Source: Roseomonas aerilata DSM 19363 | Lineage (GTDB): Bacteria > Pseudomonadota > Alphaproteobacteria > Acetobacterales > Acetobacteraceae | NCBI RefSeq assembly: GCF_000711725.1 | Contig: NZ_JONP01000015.1 | Location: forward strand, 60,885 to 124,884 | Length of the DNA stretch: 64,000 bases | Direction of reading: 5' to 3' | Shown: positions 1 to 8,669 of the stretch, piece after piece | How positions within the stretch are numbered: the stretch's first letter is position 1 | How the letters are laid out: each line of letters opens with the position of its first letter | Position numbers and translations under genes: made by a program | Notes under the pieces: generated by a model | The model's database searches: none | What the model was told of the DNA's origin: nothing | What the model saw: only the letters and a program-made list of their open reading frames with translations

Positions 1-2
1 TG

Positions 3-476
3 CTGAACAACTACTACACGGCCCAGGTGCCGACGGCGCAGATCCTCGTGGAGGGCTGGCGCGCTGTCGGGCTGAACGTCGTCATCGAGATGAAGGAGAA
101 CTTCCCGCAGGTTCTCTCGAACCAGGGCGCCGGCACGGCGGCGGGGCGGGGAGTACGCGATTGGTCGAATTCGGCGGCCTTCAACGATCCCGTCTCCTCC
201 CTGACCAGCGCGCACGGGCCCGAGGGGCAGCAGTGGCAGATCAACGAGTGGCGGAACGAGGAGTTCGGACGCCTCTCCTCCGTGCTGGAGGGCTCCATGT
301 CGCTGGATGAGCGGCGCCATGCCTTCCGCCGCATGCTCGAGATCATCGAGCGCGAGGATCCCGGCTACACCGTGCTGCACCAGACCTTGAACTTCACCGC
401 CAAGCGGCGGGACCTGCCCTGGAAGGCGGGGGCGTCCTTCTTCATGGACTTTTCCGCCCGGAACTGGGCCGCGTGA
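3..476 (+). CDS. ABC transporter substrate-binding protein (family 5), C-terminal part
   Basis: This is the C-terminal 157 residues of a periplasmic peptide/nickel-type solute-binding protein; the gene begins before the window. The frame is open from base 3 and ends in TGA at 474-476. Visible features are those of the C-terminal lobe of family-5 binding proteins: a segment predicting helix GWRAVGLNVVIEM, a WxxNEEF-like stretch, and the closing DEREDPGY/aromatic region. The TGA overlaps the ATG of the following ATPase gene, so it is the first visible gene of an SBP-ATPase-ATPase-permease-permease operon. Substrate cannot be read from this fragment. Confidence 0.85.
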   Translation: MNNYYTAQVPTAQILVEGWRAVGLNVVIEMKENFPQVLSNQGAGTAAGRGVRDWSNSAAFNDPVSSLTSAHGPEGQQWQINEWRNEEFGRLSSVLEGSMSLDERRHAFRRMLEIIEREDPGYTVLHQTLNFTAKRRDLPWKAGASFFMDFSARNWAA

Positions 477-1456
477 TGCCGCCGCTGGTCGAGATCACCG
501 GCCTCACGGCCGCATTCGACGGGGTACCGGCCCTGCGCGGCGTGGACCTCTCCGTCGAGCGCGGCGAGGCCGTGGCGCTGGTCGGGGAATCCGGCTGCGG
601 GAAATCCGTGACTTGGCTCGCCGCGCTCGGCCTGCTGCCGGGCAAGGCCCGCGTCGGCGGCAGCGTACGGCTGGATGGGGCGGAGATCCTGCACGCGCCG
701 GCGGCCACGCTGGACGCCATGCGCGGCGGGCGGATCGCCATGATCTTCCAGGACCCGGCCAGCAGCCTTAACCCGGTCCATCGGATCGGGCGGCAGATCA
801 CCGAGGCGCTGGCCCTGCATCGCGGCATGACCGGCACCGCCGCGCGGGAGGAGGCGCGGCGACTGCTGGACCGCGTGGGCATGCCCGATGCGCGGCGGCG
901 GCTAGATGCCTATCCGCACGAGCTCTCGGGCGGGCAGAACCAGCGCGTGATGATCGCCATGGCCCTCGCGGGGTCGCCGGAACTGCTGGTGGCGGACGAG
1001 CCGACCACGGCGCTCGACGTCACCATCCAGGCGCAGATCCTGGAGTTGCTGGCGGAAATCCGGCGGGACACCGGCATGGCGCTCGTCCTCATCTCCCACG
1101 ACCTCGGCGTGGTCGCCGAGACCTGCGAGCGCGTCTGCGTGATGTATGCCGGGCGCATCGTGGAGGAGACGACCGCGGCCGACCTCTTCGCCGCGCCGGC
1201 GCATCCCTATGCCGCGGGGCTGCTTGCCGCGCTGCCGCCGATCGACGGACCGCGCCGGCCGTTGGCCGCCATTCCCGGCGGCGTGCCGGAACCCTGGGCC
1301 ATGCCGCCGGGTTGCCCCTATGCCCCGCGCTGCCCGCGGCACGTGGCGGGCTGCGACGCGGCGGTGCCGCGGCTTTCGACCGTCGCACCCGCCCACCGGG
1401 CCGCCTGCATACGGCCGCTGCCTGAGGGCACCGCGCGGGAGTTGATGAGAGCATGA
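476..1456 (+). CDS. ABC transporter ATP-binding protein, DppD/OppD type
   Basis: This 326-residue ATPase would energise uptake by the permeases encoded downstream. Walker A is GESGCGKS near residue 38, the signature is [12 protein letters not shown] near 155, Walker B is [12 protein letters not shown] near 175, and the switch histidine lies in LISHDLGVV. The C-terminal cysteine-bearing extension ([13 protein letters not shown]) is typical of the oligopeptide/dipeptide subfamily. A GTG at 473 is possible, but the ATG at 476 overlaps the upstream TGA (TGATG) and fits family N-termini. The stop overlaps the next ATPase by 4 nt. Confidence 0.93.
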   Translation: MPPLVEITGLTAAFDGVPALRGVDLSVERGEAVALVGESGCGKSVTWLAALGLLPGKARVGGSVRLDGAEILHAPAATLDAMRGGRIAMIFQDPASSLNPVHRIGRQITEALALHRGMTGTAAREEARRLLDRVGMPDARRRLDAYPHELSGGQNQRVMIAMALAGSPELLVADEPTTALDVTIQAQILELLAEIRRDTGMALVLISHDLGVVAETCERVCVMYAGRIVEETTAADLFAAPAHPYAAGLLAALPPIDGPRRPLAAIPGGVPEPWAMPPGCPYAPRCPRHVAGCDAAVPRLSTVAPAHRAACIRPLPEGTARELMRA

Positions 1457-2472
1457 CCGGGGACGAACCCCTTCTTCACGCGCAGGACCTCGTCCGCCGC
1501 TACACGATGCGCCGCGGGATGTTCGGCAAGCCGGTGGAGGTGCGGGCGGTGGACGGCGTCTCCCTTACCCTCCGGCGCGGGCAGACCTTGGGGCTGGTGG
1601 GCGAATCCGGCTGCGGCAAGTCCACGACCGGCCGCATGGTGCTGGGCCTTGAGGTGCCGGATGCCGGCGGCGTAGCCTTCGCCAACGAGCGGATGCCGTT
1701 GCCCGGCACGCCGGAATGGCGGCGGCTGCGGGCGCGCATGACGATGGTCTACCAGGACCCCTTGGGGGCGCTGGACCGGCGCCTCGATATCGGGACGCAG
1801 GTGGCGGAGCCGCTGGAGATCCACGGCATCGGCACCCGAGCAGACCGTCCCGGCCGTGTGGAGGCGCTTCTGCGGGGCGTCGGGCTGCGGCCGGACCATG
1901 CCCGAAGCTTTCCGCACGAGCTTTCCGGCGGGCAGCGCCAGCGTGCTGTGCTCGCCCGGGCGCTGGCGACCGCGCCGGATCTGCTCGTCTGCGACGAGCC
2001 GATCAGCGCGCTCGACGTTTCCATCCAGGCGCAGGTGATGAACCTGCTGTCCGAGGTGCAGGCGCGCACGGGCGTCGCCATGCTCTTCATCAGCCACGAC
2101 CTGCGCGCGGTGCGGCAGATGAGCCACCGGGTGGCCGTGATGTATCTCGGCCGCGTGGTGGAGGAGGGCGAGCCGGACGACGTGTTGCACGCTCCCGCCC
2201 ACCCTTATTCTCAGGCCCTCGTCTCCGCCATTCCCCATCCGGGACGACGTGGCGGGCGCATCGTGCTCAAGGGCGACCCGCCTAACCCCGCCGCGCGACC
2301 CGCGGGTTGCGCCTTCCATCCGCGCTGCGCCGTCGCCGCCGCTGTCTGCGCGCGGGAGGTGCCGGCCCTGAAGCGGCGCCCGTCGGATGGCCGGCTGGTC
2401 GCATGCCACGTGGCACAGGGCGATGCCGCTGCCGGCGCTGGGTTGCCGCAGATCGCGATGGAGGCCGCCTGA
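1453..2472 (+). CDS. ABC transporter ATP-binding protein, DppF/OppF type
   Basis: This is the second, 339-residue ATPase of the transporter. Walker A is [11 protein letters not shown], the signature [15 protein letters not shown], Walker [13 protein letters not shown], and the switch [13 protein letters not shown]. The C-terminal oligopeptide extension is present ([12 protein letters not shown]), with an alanine-rich tail. The ATG overlaps the upstream stop by 4 nt (ATGA), and its own TGA overlaps the permease ATG by one base. It pairs with the preceding ATPase as the heterodimeric motor usual for this transporter class. Confidence 0.93.
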   Translation: MTGDEPLLHAQDLVRRYTMRRGMFGKPVEVRAVDGVSLTLRRGQTLGLVGESGCGKSTTGRMVLGLEVPDAGGVAFANERMPLPGTPEWRRLRARMTMVYQDPLGALDRRLDIGTQVAEPLEIHGIGTRADRPGRVEALLRGVGLRPDHARSFPHELSGGQRQRAVLARALATAPDLLVCDEPISALDVSIQAQVMNLLSEVQARTGVAMLFISHDLRAVRQMSHRVAVMYLGRVVEEGEPDDVLHAPAHPYSQALVSAIPHPGRRGGRIVLKGDPPNPAARPAGCAFHPRCAVAAAVCAREVPALKRRPSDGRLVACHVAQGDAAAGAGLPQIAMEAA

Positions 2473-3407
2473 TGCTCCGCTTCCTCGGGCTGCGCCTTGC
2501 GCGGGCGCTACTGACGATGGTTCTGGTAGTGACCTTCGCCTTCATCGTGCTGCGGCTCTCCGGCGACCCCGCGCTACTCATTATGTCCGCCGACGCGCCG
2601 CCGGAGGCGATCGCCGCCTTCCGCCAGGCCTGGGGGCTGAACGACCCGATCTGGGAGCAATACCTCCGCTACTTCGCGGCGATCTTCCGCGGCGATCTCG
2701 GCCAGTCCATGCGGGACGGGCGGCCTGCCATCGAGCTGGTGGCGGAGCGCATTCCGGCCACCCTCGCGCTGACGCTGCCGGCGCTCGCAATCAAGCTCGG
2801 CCTCGGCATCCCCGCAGGGATCTACGCGGCGCTGCATCGCAACTCCTTCGCGGACAGGGCGGTGATGCTGCTGGCGGTGGCGGGCTTTACGGTGCCCTCA
2901 TTCGTGCTGGGCCTCGTGCTGGTGCTCGTCTTCGCCGTGCAGTTGGGCTGGCTGCCCTCCGGAGGGCAGGAGAGCTGGCGCCACGGGGTGCTGCCCGTCC
3001 TCACCCTCGGGATCGGAGGCGCCGCGGTGCTGGCGCGCTTCACCCGCTCCGCCATGCTGGAGGTACTGGGCCAGCCCTATATGCGCACCGCGCTCGCCAA
3101 GGGCGTGCCCTGGGCGCGGGCAGTCCGGCGGCACGCGCTGCCCAACGCGGCCATCCCCACGGTCACCATCGTCGGTTTCATGGTCGGGAGCCTGCTCGCG
3201 GGGGCGGTGGTCGTGGAGAGCGTCTTCTCCTGGCCCGGCGTCGGCCGGCTGCTGGTGGTGGCGGTGGCCAACCGGGATCTGGCGGTGGTGCAGTGCATCC
3301 TTCTCCTCGTCGCTGCCACCATGGTGAGCGCGAACCTGGTGGTGGACCTTCTCTACGGGGTGCTCGACCCGCGCCTCCGCTCGGCGCCCAGGGAGGCGAC
3401 CGCCTGA
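2472..3407 (+). CDS. ABC transporter permease, DppB type
   Basis: This 311-residue inner-membrane permease begins [17 protein letters not shown], the amphipathic start plus first transmembrane helix of DppB/OppB proteins. It continues with the periplasmic segment SGDPALLIM...WGLNDPIWEQYLRY, and the coupling (EAA) loop YMRTALAKGVPWARAVRRHA near residue 205, followed by the last helices. It lies between the ATPase and DppC-type genes, with one-base stop/start overlaps on both sides. The transported compound is unknown; dipeptides, nickel chelates or opines are family options. Confidence 0.92.
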   Translation: MLRFLGLRLARALLTMVLVVTFAFIVLRLSGDPALLIMSADAPPEAIAAFRQAWGLNDPIWEQYLRYFAAIFRGDLGQSMRDGRPAIELVAERIPATLALTLPALAIKLGLGIPAGIYAALHRNSFADRAVMLLAVAGFTVPSFVLGLVLVLVFAVQLGWLPSGGQESWRHGVLPVLTLGIGGAAVLARFTRSAMLEVLGQPYMRTALAKGVPWARAVRRHALPNAAIPTVTIVGFMVGSLLAGAVVVESVFSWPGVGRLLVVAVANRDLAVVQCILLLVAATMVSANLVVDLLYGVLDPRLRSAPREATA

Positions 3408-4294
3408 TGTCCGATATCCCTCTCTCCGCCATGCCCGCGCCGGCTGTCTGGGCCCCTCCCGCGCGGCGGCGGGCCCGCGTGCCGGTGCTCGTGGTCTTGG
3501 CGGTCCTGTGGCTGGTGCTGATGCTGGTGGTGGCCTTCGCGGCCGACCTTCTCAGCCCCTTTCCTTATACGGCGCTGGACCTGCGCAACCGTCTCTCGCC
3601 GCCGGTGGGCATGGGCGGGGTGTGGCTGCACGCGCTCGGCACGGACGAGCTGGGGCGGGACGTGCTGTCGCGCTTGATCACCTCCATTCGGATGAGCCTG
3701 CTGATCGCCTTTGGTGCCACGGTCATCTCCGCGGTGCTCGGCGTGACGCTCGGCTTCCTCGCGGCCCATTTCCGCGGGCTCGTGGAGCAGGCGGTGCTGG
3801 CTCTGGTGGACTTCCAGGCCTCCATGCCCTTCCTCATCCTGGCATTGGCCGTGCTCGCCTTCTTCGGCAACGCGCTGCCGCTGTTCATCTGCCTGCTGGG
3901 GCTGAACGGGTGGGAGCGCTATGCCCGCATCGCGCGCGGGCTGGCGGTCAGCGCGGGCTCGCAGGGATATGCGGCGGCCGTGACGGGGCTCGGCGCCTCC
4001 CCGTGGCGAGTTTATGGCCGGCACGTGCTGCCGAACATTGCCTCCACCCTCATCGTCTCCATGACGCTGGCGTTCCCCGAGATCATCCTTCTGGAGAGCG
4101 GCCTCTCCTTCCTCGGCCTCGGCGTGCAGCCCCCGATGACCTCGCTCGGCAATATGGTGGGCTACGGGCGGGAGTACCTGACGCGGGCGCCTTGGATCCT
4201 GCTGGCGCCCTCCTCGGTGATCGTGCTGACGACGCTCTCGGTCAGCCTCCTGGGCGACTGGCTGCGGGACCGGCTGGATCCGACCCTGCGCTGA
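3407..4294 (+). CDS. ABC transporter permease, DppC type
   Basis: This 295-residue permease is the partner of the DppB-type protein. It has a cytoplasmic N-terminus, a first helix around residues 25-45 (VLVVLAVLWLVLMLVVAF), the family motif LGTDELGRDVLSRL after it, and an EAA loop (AAAVTGLGASPWRVYGRH) before the final helices. The ATG overlaps the upstream TGA by one base. This is the last gene of the operon; a G+C-rich inverted repeat follows and separates it from the convergent phosphodiesterase gene. Confidence 0.92.
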   Translation: MSDIPLSAMPAPAVWAPPARRRARVPVLVVLAVLWLVLMLVVAFAADLLSPFPYTALDLRNRLSPPVGMGGVWLHALGTDELGRDVLSRLITSIRMSLLIAFGATVISAVLGVTLGFLAAHFRGLVEQAVLALVDFQASMPFLILALAVLAFFGNALPLFICLLGLNGWERYARIARGLAVSAGSQGYAAAVTGLGASPWRVYGRHVLPNIASTLIVSMTLAFPEIILLESGLSFLGLGVQPPMTSLGNMVGYGREYLTRAPWILLAPSSVIVLTTLSVSLLGDWLRDRLDPTLR

Positions 4295-4303
4295 GCGCGA
4301 GGG

Positions 4304-4332
4304 GGGCGCCGCGCCGGATGGCCGGGGCGCCC
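4304..4332. terminator. Bidirectional terminator-like hairpin
   Basis: GGGCGCC at 4304-4310 pairs with GGCGCCC at 4326-4332, and the loop can pair further through CCGG elements. It sits in the 46-nt gap between the convergent stops of the dppC-type gene and the phosphodiesterase gene. There is no T tract, so the terminator role is inferred from position and symmetry. Confidence 0.45.
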
Positions 4333-4340
4333 TGGCGCTC

Positions 4341-5786
4341 CTAGAGCCGGCCGCCGTCCCGCACGATGCTCCCGCGACCCTCCCCGGCGACAGCAAGGTA
4401 TTGCCGATACTCGCCACGGGCGGTCGTCAGCACCCGCGCGGTCCGCGGCGGGGCCCAGAGTGGCTGCCCTGGAAGCGGCGCCACGGGCTCGACCCCGAGA
4501 AGCGACAGCAGCGTCGGCGCCAAGTCCACGAGTCCGACGGGCGAGAGGTCGTCGCCGGGCGCCATGCCGGCCACGGAGAGCGCCATGAGATTGCCCATCT
4601 CACGCCGGTGCAGCCCGCCATGCATGCCGCCGCCAGGTGGGAAGTCCTTGCCGACGATCGGGCTATGGCCGGGGAGGCCGTAGGGATCGGCCTCGGGCCC
4701 GCCGCGCATCCCGATCAGGAGCGGCGCGGCGCGGGGGTGGTCGGCATTCACCAGTGCGAGGTCGAAGGTGCCGGGGAAGGGGCCCTCCAGGCCGTTGCCG
4801 CCGGCCGCCAGCACCGCGCCGCACCATGGCTGCTCCTGCAGCGCGGCCGCGAGGCGTGCCAGCCGCGCCGTGTCCGCCTCGCGCGGCCAGAGCCAGCACA
4901 TGGTGCCCGCCGCGACCGAGACATCCGTGCCTGGCCGGTCCAGCACCGCCTCCACGCCGAGGGCGGCGAGTTCGGCGACGAGGTCGAATCGGTCGGTGGT
5001 GCCGACATGCCCATGGTCGGACATGGCGATGACTGCCATCCGTTCTGCCTCCGGCAGGCGGGAGGCTGCCTCGAGTACGCTCGCGAAGGCGCGGTCGGCC
5101 GCGAGCATGGCCTCGCGGGTCTCGGGTGCGTCCATGCCGCGGTAGTGGAAGGACCAGTCCGGCTCCGTCAGCCAGAGCAGCGCGACGTCGGGTTGCAACT
5201 CCGGCAGCACCACCTGCGCCATGGCGCGGGCCGCGTATTCCACCAGCGGGATCTTGTTCGGGGGTGATGCCGGCGGCGCCCCGAGGCGCTCCACCACCCG
5301 ATCCCAGGCCTCCGGCGTCTCGACGGCGTCGCGGCCGGAGAGGCTGACGATGAAGGATCCGTTCTCCTGCGCCCGCGGGTCCAGGAGGTAGGCGCCGCCA
5401 GCCGAGCCGCTATGGACGAGGGCGAAGCGGCGGCCGGCCGCGGCGAGCGAGTCGGCGAAGCGCGGGGTCGCGATGAAGCCGGGGCCGTGCGTGGCGGTGC
5501 CGCGGCGCATGTCCTCTGCTGAGGACGTATCGAGGAAGCGCCCCTCACGCGCGGCCGGATCGGGGAAGGCGTTGTTGACGATACCGGCGACCGCCGGGGG
5601 CTGGCCCGTGCCGATGGTCGTCGCGCAGACGCGGGTGAGGGAGGGGAAGACCGAGGAGGACTCGTTGTAGCGCCGCGCGCCCTTCAGGAACTCGGCGAGG
5701 GCGGGCATGCGCTCCGGCGTCGCCATGTCGGGGCGGAGCCCGTCGAAGAGGACGATGAGGACGCGGCTGGCATTGATGGGCGGCAA
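4341..5786 (-). CDS. Alkaline phosphatase superfamily protein (nucleotide pyrophosphatase/phosphodiesterase type)
   Basis: Predicted 481-residue two-metal phosphohydrolase. The full ligand set of the NPP/phosphonoacetate hydrolase group is visible: D15 in VLFDGLRPD, nucleophile T51 in FPSLTRV, the DxxxH pair in EPDWSFHY, the DH pair in MSDHGH, and a late H in GGMHGG. The start is TTG at 5786, preceded by CGGAG at good spacing; the frame is open further upstream, but that stretch lies inside the preceding gene. No signal peptide is evident, so it is probably cytoplasmic. It follows the hexapeptide acyltransferase by 23 nt and is divergent from phnF. A phosphonate ester or phosphodiester substrate is an inference from context. 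Confidence 0.8.
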   Translation of the reverse strand: MPPINASRVLIVLFDGLRPDMATPERMPALAEFLKGARRYNESSSVFPSLTRVCATTIGTGQPPAVAGIVNNAFPDPAAREGRFLDTSSAEDMRRGTATHGPGFIATPRFADSLAAAGRRFALVHSGSAGGAYLLDPRAQENGSFIVSLSGRDAVETPEAWDRVVERLGAPPASPPNKIPLVEYAARAMAQVVLPELQPDVALLWLTEPDWSFHYRGMDAPETREAMLAADRAFASVLEAASRLPEAERMAVIAMSDHGHVGTTDRFDLVAELAALGVEAVLDRPGTDVSVAAGTMCWLWPREADTARLARLAAALQEQPWCGAVLAAGGNGLEGPFPGTFDLALVNADHPRAAPLLIGMRGGPEADPYGLPGHSPIVGKDFPPGGGMHGGLHRREMGNLMALSVAGMAPGDDLSPVGLVDLAPTLLSLLGVEPVAPLPGQPLWAPPRTARVLTTARGEYRQYLAVAGEGRGSIVRDGGRL

Positions 5787-5809
5787 GGTGTGGCTCCGGT
5801 CGGGAGGGA

Positions 5810-6484
5810 TCAGGCGCTGGGATCGTGCTTCGCGCAGAAGGCCTCGGCGCTCATGTGGCGGAAGTCGTGCATCGCCTCGCCGAGCTGCTCGTGCGGCCAG
5901 TTCCACCAGGCGATGCGGTGGAGGGCGGCGATGATCTCCGGGGAGAAGCGGTAGCGCAGCACGCGGCCGGGGACGCCGACGACGATGGCGAAGTCCGGCA
6001 CATCTTTCGACACCACAGCGGCCGCCCCGATGGCGGCGCCCGTGCCGATCGTCACGCCGGGCAGGATGACCGCCCCATGGCCGATCCAGACGTCGTGCCC
6101 GAGCGTGACCCGGTGGGAGCGGCGCCAGTCGAAGAAGGCAGCGTCGTCCTCGCCGAGGCCGTAGGCGGAGGAGCGGTAGGTGAAGTGGTTCAGAGCGACC
6201 CGCTCCAGCGGGTGGTTGCCCGGATTGATCCGCACCCCGGCCGCGATCGAGCAGAAGCGGCCCATCTCCGTGTAGATGATGTCGCTGTCGCGGGCGACGT
6301 AGCTGTAGTCCCCGAAGACGCTCTCGGCCACGCGGGTTCCGGCGCCCACCTCGCAGAAGCGGCCGAAGCGGCTGTCACGGACCTGGGCCGTCGGGTGGAC
6401 CGAGGGCGCTTCGCCAAGCGACTTGCCGGCGGTGTCGGGGTCCGGAAGCAGCAGCCCGGACGCGATTTGCCCCTCTTCAAGCAT
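5810..6484 (-). CDS. Left-handed beta-helix (hexapeptide repeat) acyltransferase, phosphonate-cluster type
   Basis: This 224-residue protein carries hexapeptide repeats of the LpxA/xenobiotic acetyltransferase fold in two blocks: PSVHPTAQVRDSRFGRF at about residues 30-50, and VTLGHDVWIGHGAVILPGV further on, then IGTGAAIGAAAVVSKDV. The likely catalytic His lies in INPGNHPLERV. Proteins of this kind recur next to C-P lyase genes (the transferase hexapeptide family of phosphonate metabolism) and may N-acetylate aminoalkylphosphonates in place of PhnO; that role is inferred. The ATG at 6484 has a purine-rich AAGGAAGGGA upstream. It is divergent from phnF across a 250-nt region. Confidence 0.85.
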   Translation of the reverse strand: MLEEGQIASGLLLPDPDTAGKSLGEAPSVHPTAQVRDSRFGRFCEVGAGTRVAESVFGDYSYVARDSDIIYTEMGRFCSIAAGVRINPGNHPLERVALNHFTYRSSAYGLGEDDAAFFDWRRSHRVTLGHDVWIGHGAVILPGVTIGTGAAIGAAAVVSKDVPDFAIVVGVPGRVLRYRFSPEIIAALHRIAWWNWPHEQLGEAMHDFRHMSAEAFCAKHDPSA

Positions 6485-6664
6485 CGCCGCTGTCCCTTCC
6501 TTGCTTGGCGGTGGCTGGCCGCTGGTCGCGTTCCGCTGGCGGGATAGTCGAACCGGCCTGAGCCGGGGTCCTCTGCGCGTCGGTCCGCGACGGGCCTGCG
6601 TCAGTCCGGTGAAGCTTTGACGACGACTGAGCGCCCGCGGAGCAGCCTTGCCAGCGGGTGGAAC

Positions 6665-6704
6665 ACGCCACGGATTTGTCATCGAGAGGTCACCACGGAT
6701 TCAT
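6665..6704 (+). promoter_or_regulatory. Pho-box-like tandem repeat upstream of phnF
   Basis: Four 7-mers spaced exactly 11 bp apart are visible: ACGCCAC (6665), TTGTCAT (6676), AGGTCAC (6687) and GATTCAT (6698). All keep CA at positions 5-6, and the second is one base from the PhoB half-site CTGTCAT. The layout 7-N4-7 is that of a PhoB box. A -10-like GGTAAG follows about 10 bp downstream, which favours the ATG at 6737 as the phnF start. The individual 7-mers are degenerate. Confidence 0.5.
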
Positions 6705-6712
6705 TCGAATGA
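6701..6712. promoter_or_regulatory. 12-bp palindrome, candidate PhnF operator
   Basis: TCATTCGAATGA is a perfect 12-bp palindrome 25 bp before the phnF ATG. It overlaps the last Pho-box-like repeat. GntR/HutC-type regulators bind palindromes and often control their own gene, so this is a reasonable autoregulatory operator; a repressor bound here would interfere with PhoB. The role is inferred from position only. Confidence 0.4.
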
Positions 6713-6736
6713 GTGGTAAGGAACGCCCCGGACATC

Positions 6737-7513
6737 ATGACGAAGACCTCCTCCCCTTCCGACTGGCGCACCGTGGAGACCTGCCTGACGGCGGAAATCC
6801 GCGACGGGCAGCTGAGCCCGGGCCAGCGACTCCCCCCTGAGCCGGCGCTGATGGCGCGCTTCACCGTCGGCCGGCACAGCGTGCGCCGTGCCGTCGCCGC
6901 CCTGCAGGCGCGAGGCCTGGTGCAGACCCTCCAGGGAAGCGGGACCTATGTCCGCCCGGCGGCGCTGCTGGATTACCGCCTCTCGGAGCGCACGCGCTTC
7001 TCGCGGAACCTCCTCGACCAGGGGCGCGAGCCCTCCGGCCGGTTCCTGCGCGGGGCCGAGCTGCCCGCCCCGCCCGAGGTGGCGGAGGCGCTGGGCCTGA
7101 CGCCCGGCACGCCCGCCCTCAACATCCTCCGTCTCAGCTTCGCCGATGCCGTGCCGATCAACCTCTCGGACGCCTGGTACCCGGCGCAGCGCTTTCCCGG
7201 GATGCTGGAGGCCTGGGAGGCGGGGCAGGGGGCCAGCGAGGTTCTCGCCGCCCATGGGATTGAGGACTACCTCCGGCTGCGAAGCACCATCGTGACGCGG
7301 CTTCCCGGTGCCGAGGAGGCCTCGTGGCTGGATCAGCCCGCCGAGCACCCTGTGCTGGTGGTGCGCAAGGTGGATGCCGACCTGCGCGGCGTCCCGATCG
7401 CCTGTTCCGAAACCATCTGGGCCGGGGAGCGCGTGCAGCTCCTGGTCGACAACGCCCCCTCGCCGGCAGGCGAGGCCCGCGGGCGCGAGGAGAAGACCGA
7501 TGTGGATCGCTGA
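6737..7513 (+). CDS. phnF: GntR-family transcriptional regulator PhnF
   Basis: This 258-residue regulator has an N-terminal winged helix-turn-helix (about residues 10-75: RLPPEPALMARF, VGRHSVRRAVAALQARG, LQGSGTYV). A C-terminal UTRA/HutC ligand-binding domain follows (ALNILRLSFADAVPINLSDAW, then ARVD-like strands). Family members repress phosphonate operons and respond to a phosphonate or phosphate-ester ligand. A GTG at 6713 is an alternative start but would lie within the predicted promoter. It overlaps phnM by 14 nt, so regulator and C-P lyase genes form one transcription unit. Confidence 0.9.
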   Translation: MTKTSSPSDWRTVETCLTAEIRDGQLSPGQRLPPEPALMARFTVGRHSVRRAVAALQARGLVQTLQGSGTYVRPAALLDYRLSERTRFSRNLLDQGREPSGRFLRGAELPAPPEVAEALGLTPGTPALNILRLSFADAVPINLSDAWYPAQRFPGMLEAWEAGQGASEVLAAHGIEDYLRLRSTIVTRLPGAEEASWLDQPAEHPVLVVRKVDADLRGVPIACSETIWAGERVQLLVDNAPSPAGEARGREEKTDVDR

Positions 7514-8669
7514 CCTGCGGATCGTCCTGACCGACCGCGTGATCCCGCGCGGCGCCGTGCGCGTCGAGGACGGGTGCATCGTCGAGGTGATCGAGGTGCC
7601 GAGCTTCGGCAATCGCCCCGGTGCGCTGACCCTCATTCCCGGCATCGTCGACCTGCACGGCGACATGATCGAGAAAGAGGTGGAGCCGCGCCCGGACTGC
7701 TCCTTCCCGCTGGAAGTGGCCGTCAGCAACCTCGACTCACGCCTCGCCGCCTCGGGCGTCACCACGGCCTATGCCGGCGTTTCCTTCGCCGAGGGCAAGC
7801 GCGGGCTGCGGAGCGAGGAGACGGCCCGTGCCATGGTTGAGGCGGTCGCGGGGATGCGCAGCCACGCTCGCACCGACCTCCGCGTCCACGCGCGTTTCGA
7901 GATCACCAATGCACGTGCGGAACCTGTGCTGCGCGACCTTCTCGCCCGCCGGATGGTGGACATGGTTTCCCTGACGGACCACACGCCTGGCCAGGGGCAG
8001 TACCGCGACGTGGAGCAGTACGTCGCCTACTCCGCCCGCGCGCACGGCCATGCGCCAGAGGAGGCGGAGGCCCGCGCCCGCGCCCGCATGGCGGTGCCGC
8101 CCGCCTGGGAGGTGGCGCGTAGCGTAACAGAGCTGGCCCGCGCCCAGGGCCTGCCGATCGCCTCCCATGACGACGACACGCCGGCCAAGGTCGCGCTGAT
8201 GCGGGACCTCGGCGCCACCATCTCCGAGTTTCCGGTCACGCTGGAGGCGGCACGGGCCGCCCGCGAGGCCGGGATGACAACCCTGATGGGTGCGCCGAAC
8301 GCACTGCGTGGCCGCTCCATGACCGGCAACATCACGGCGGCGGCGGTACTCGAAGCCGGGCTGCTGGATGCGCTGGCGGCAGATTACCACCAGGGGGCGA
8401 TGCTGCCGGCCGCAATCGGCTGGGTACGGGAGGGGCGGCTGCCACTGCACGCGGCCATCGCGCTGCTGACCGCCAACCCTGCCCGCGCGGCCGGGCTCGC
8501 GGATCGCGGCGTCATCGCGCCGGGACGCCGCGCGGACCTCGTGCTGCTGGATGTCTCCGAAGCGCCGGGCGCCCCGCCGCCGCGGGTTCGGGCGGTCTGG
8601 CGCGACGGCCGGATGATCCACTCCGACGGATGGACGGGCATGGTCGACGCGGTGGCGGAGGCCGCATGA
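7500..8669 (+). CDS. phnM: Alpha-D-ribose 1-methylphosphonate 5-triphosphate diphosphatase PhnM
   Basis: This 389-residue amidohydrolase-superfamily enzyme removes pyrophosphate from the 5-triphosphoribosyl phosphonate to give the PhnJ substrate. Seen here: the metal-binding start IVDLHGDMIEKEVEPRP near residue 50, SLTDHTPGQGQYRDVEQY in the middle, PIASHDDDTP near 220, MGAPNALRGRSMTGN, and the closing N-terminal/C-terminal beta sandwich GRRADLVLLDVS. Length is close to that of known PhnM proteins. It starts inside phnF and ends in an ATGA overlap with phnG. Confidence 0.96.
   Translation: MWIADLRIVLTDRVIPRGAVRVEDGCIVEVIEVPSFGNRPGALTLIPGIVDLHGDMIEKEVEPRPDCSFPLEVAVSNLDSRLAASGVTTAYAGVSFAEGKRGLRSEETARAMVEAVAGMRSHARTDLRVHARFEITNARAEPVLRDLLARRMVDMVSLTDHTPGQGQYRDVEQYVAYSARAHGHAPEEAEARARARMAVPPAWEVARSVTELARAQGLPIASHDDDTPAKVALMRDLGATISEFPVTLEAARAAREAGMTTLMGAPNALRGRSMTGNITAAAVLEAGLLDALAADYHQGAMLPAAIGWVREGRLPLHAAIALLTANPARAAGLADRGVIAPGRRADLVLLDVSEAPGAPPPRVRAVWRDGRMIHSDGWTGMVDAVAEAA

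Noticed and set aside
3353..4417. Long minus-strand open frame across the dppC-type gene
   Set aside because: Low-complexity His/Arg/Gln-rich translation with no motifs; it is antisense to a well-supported permease.
4387..5906. Extending the alkaline-phosphatase-family gene to 5906
   Set aside because: The extra 40 residues fall inside the upstream acyltransferase gene and show no conservation; TTG 5786 has a ribosome binding site.
6713..6736. GTG at 6713 as the phnF start
   Set aside because: It would lie at the predicted -10 region right after the Pho-box-like repeats, and the ATG at 6737 gives a normal winged-helix N-terminus.
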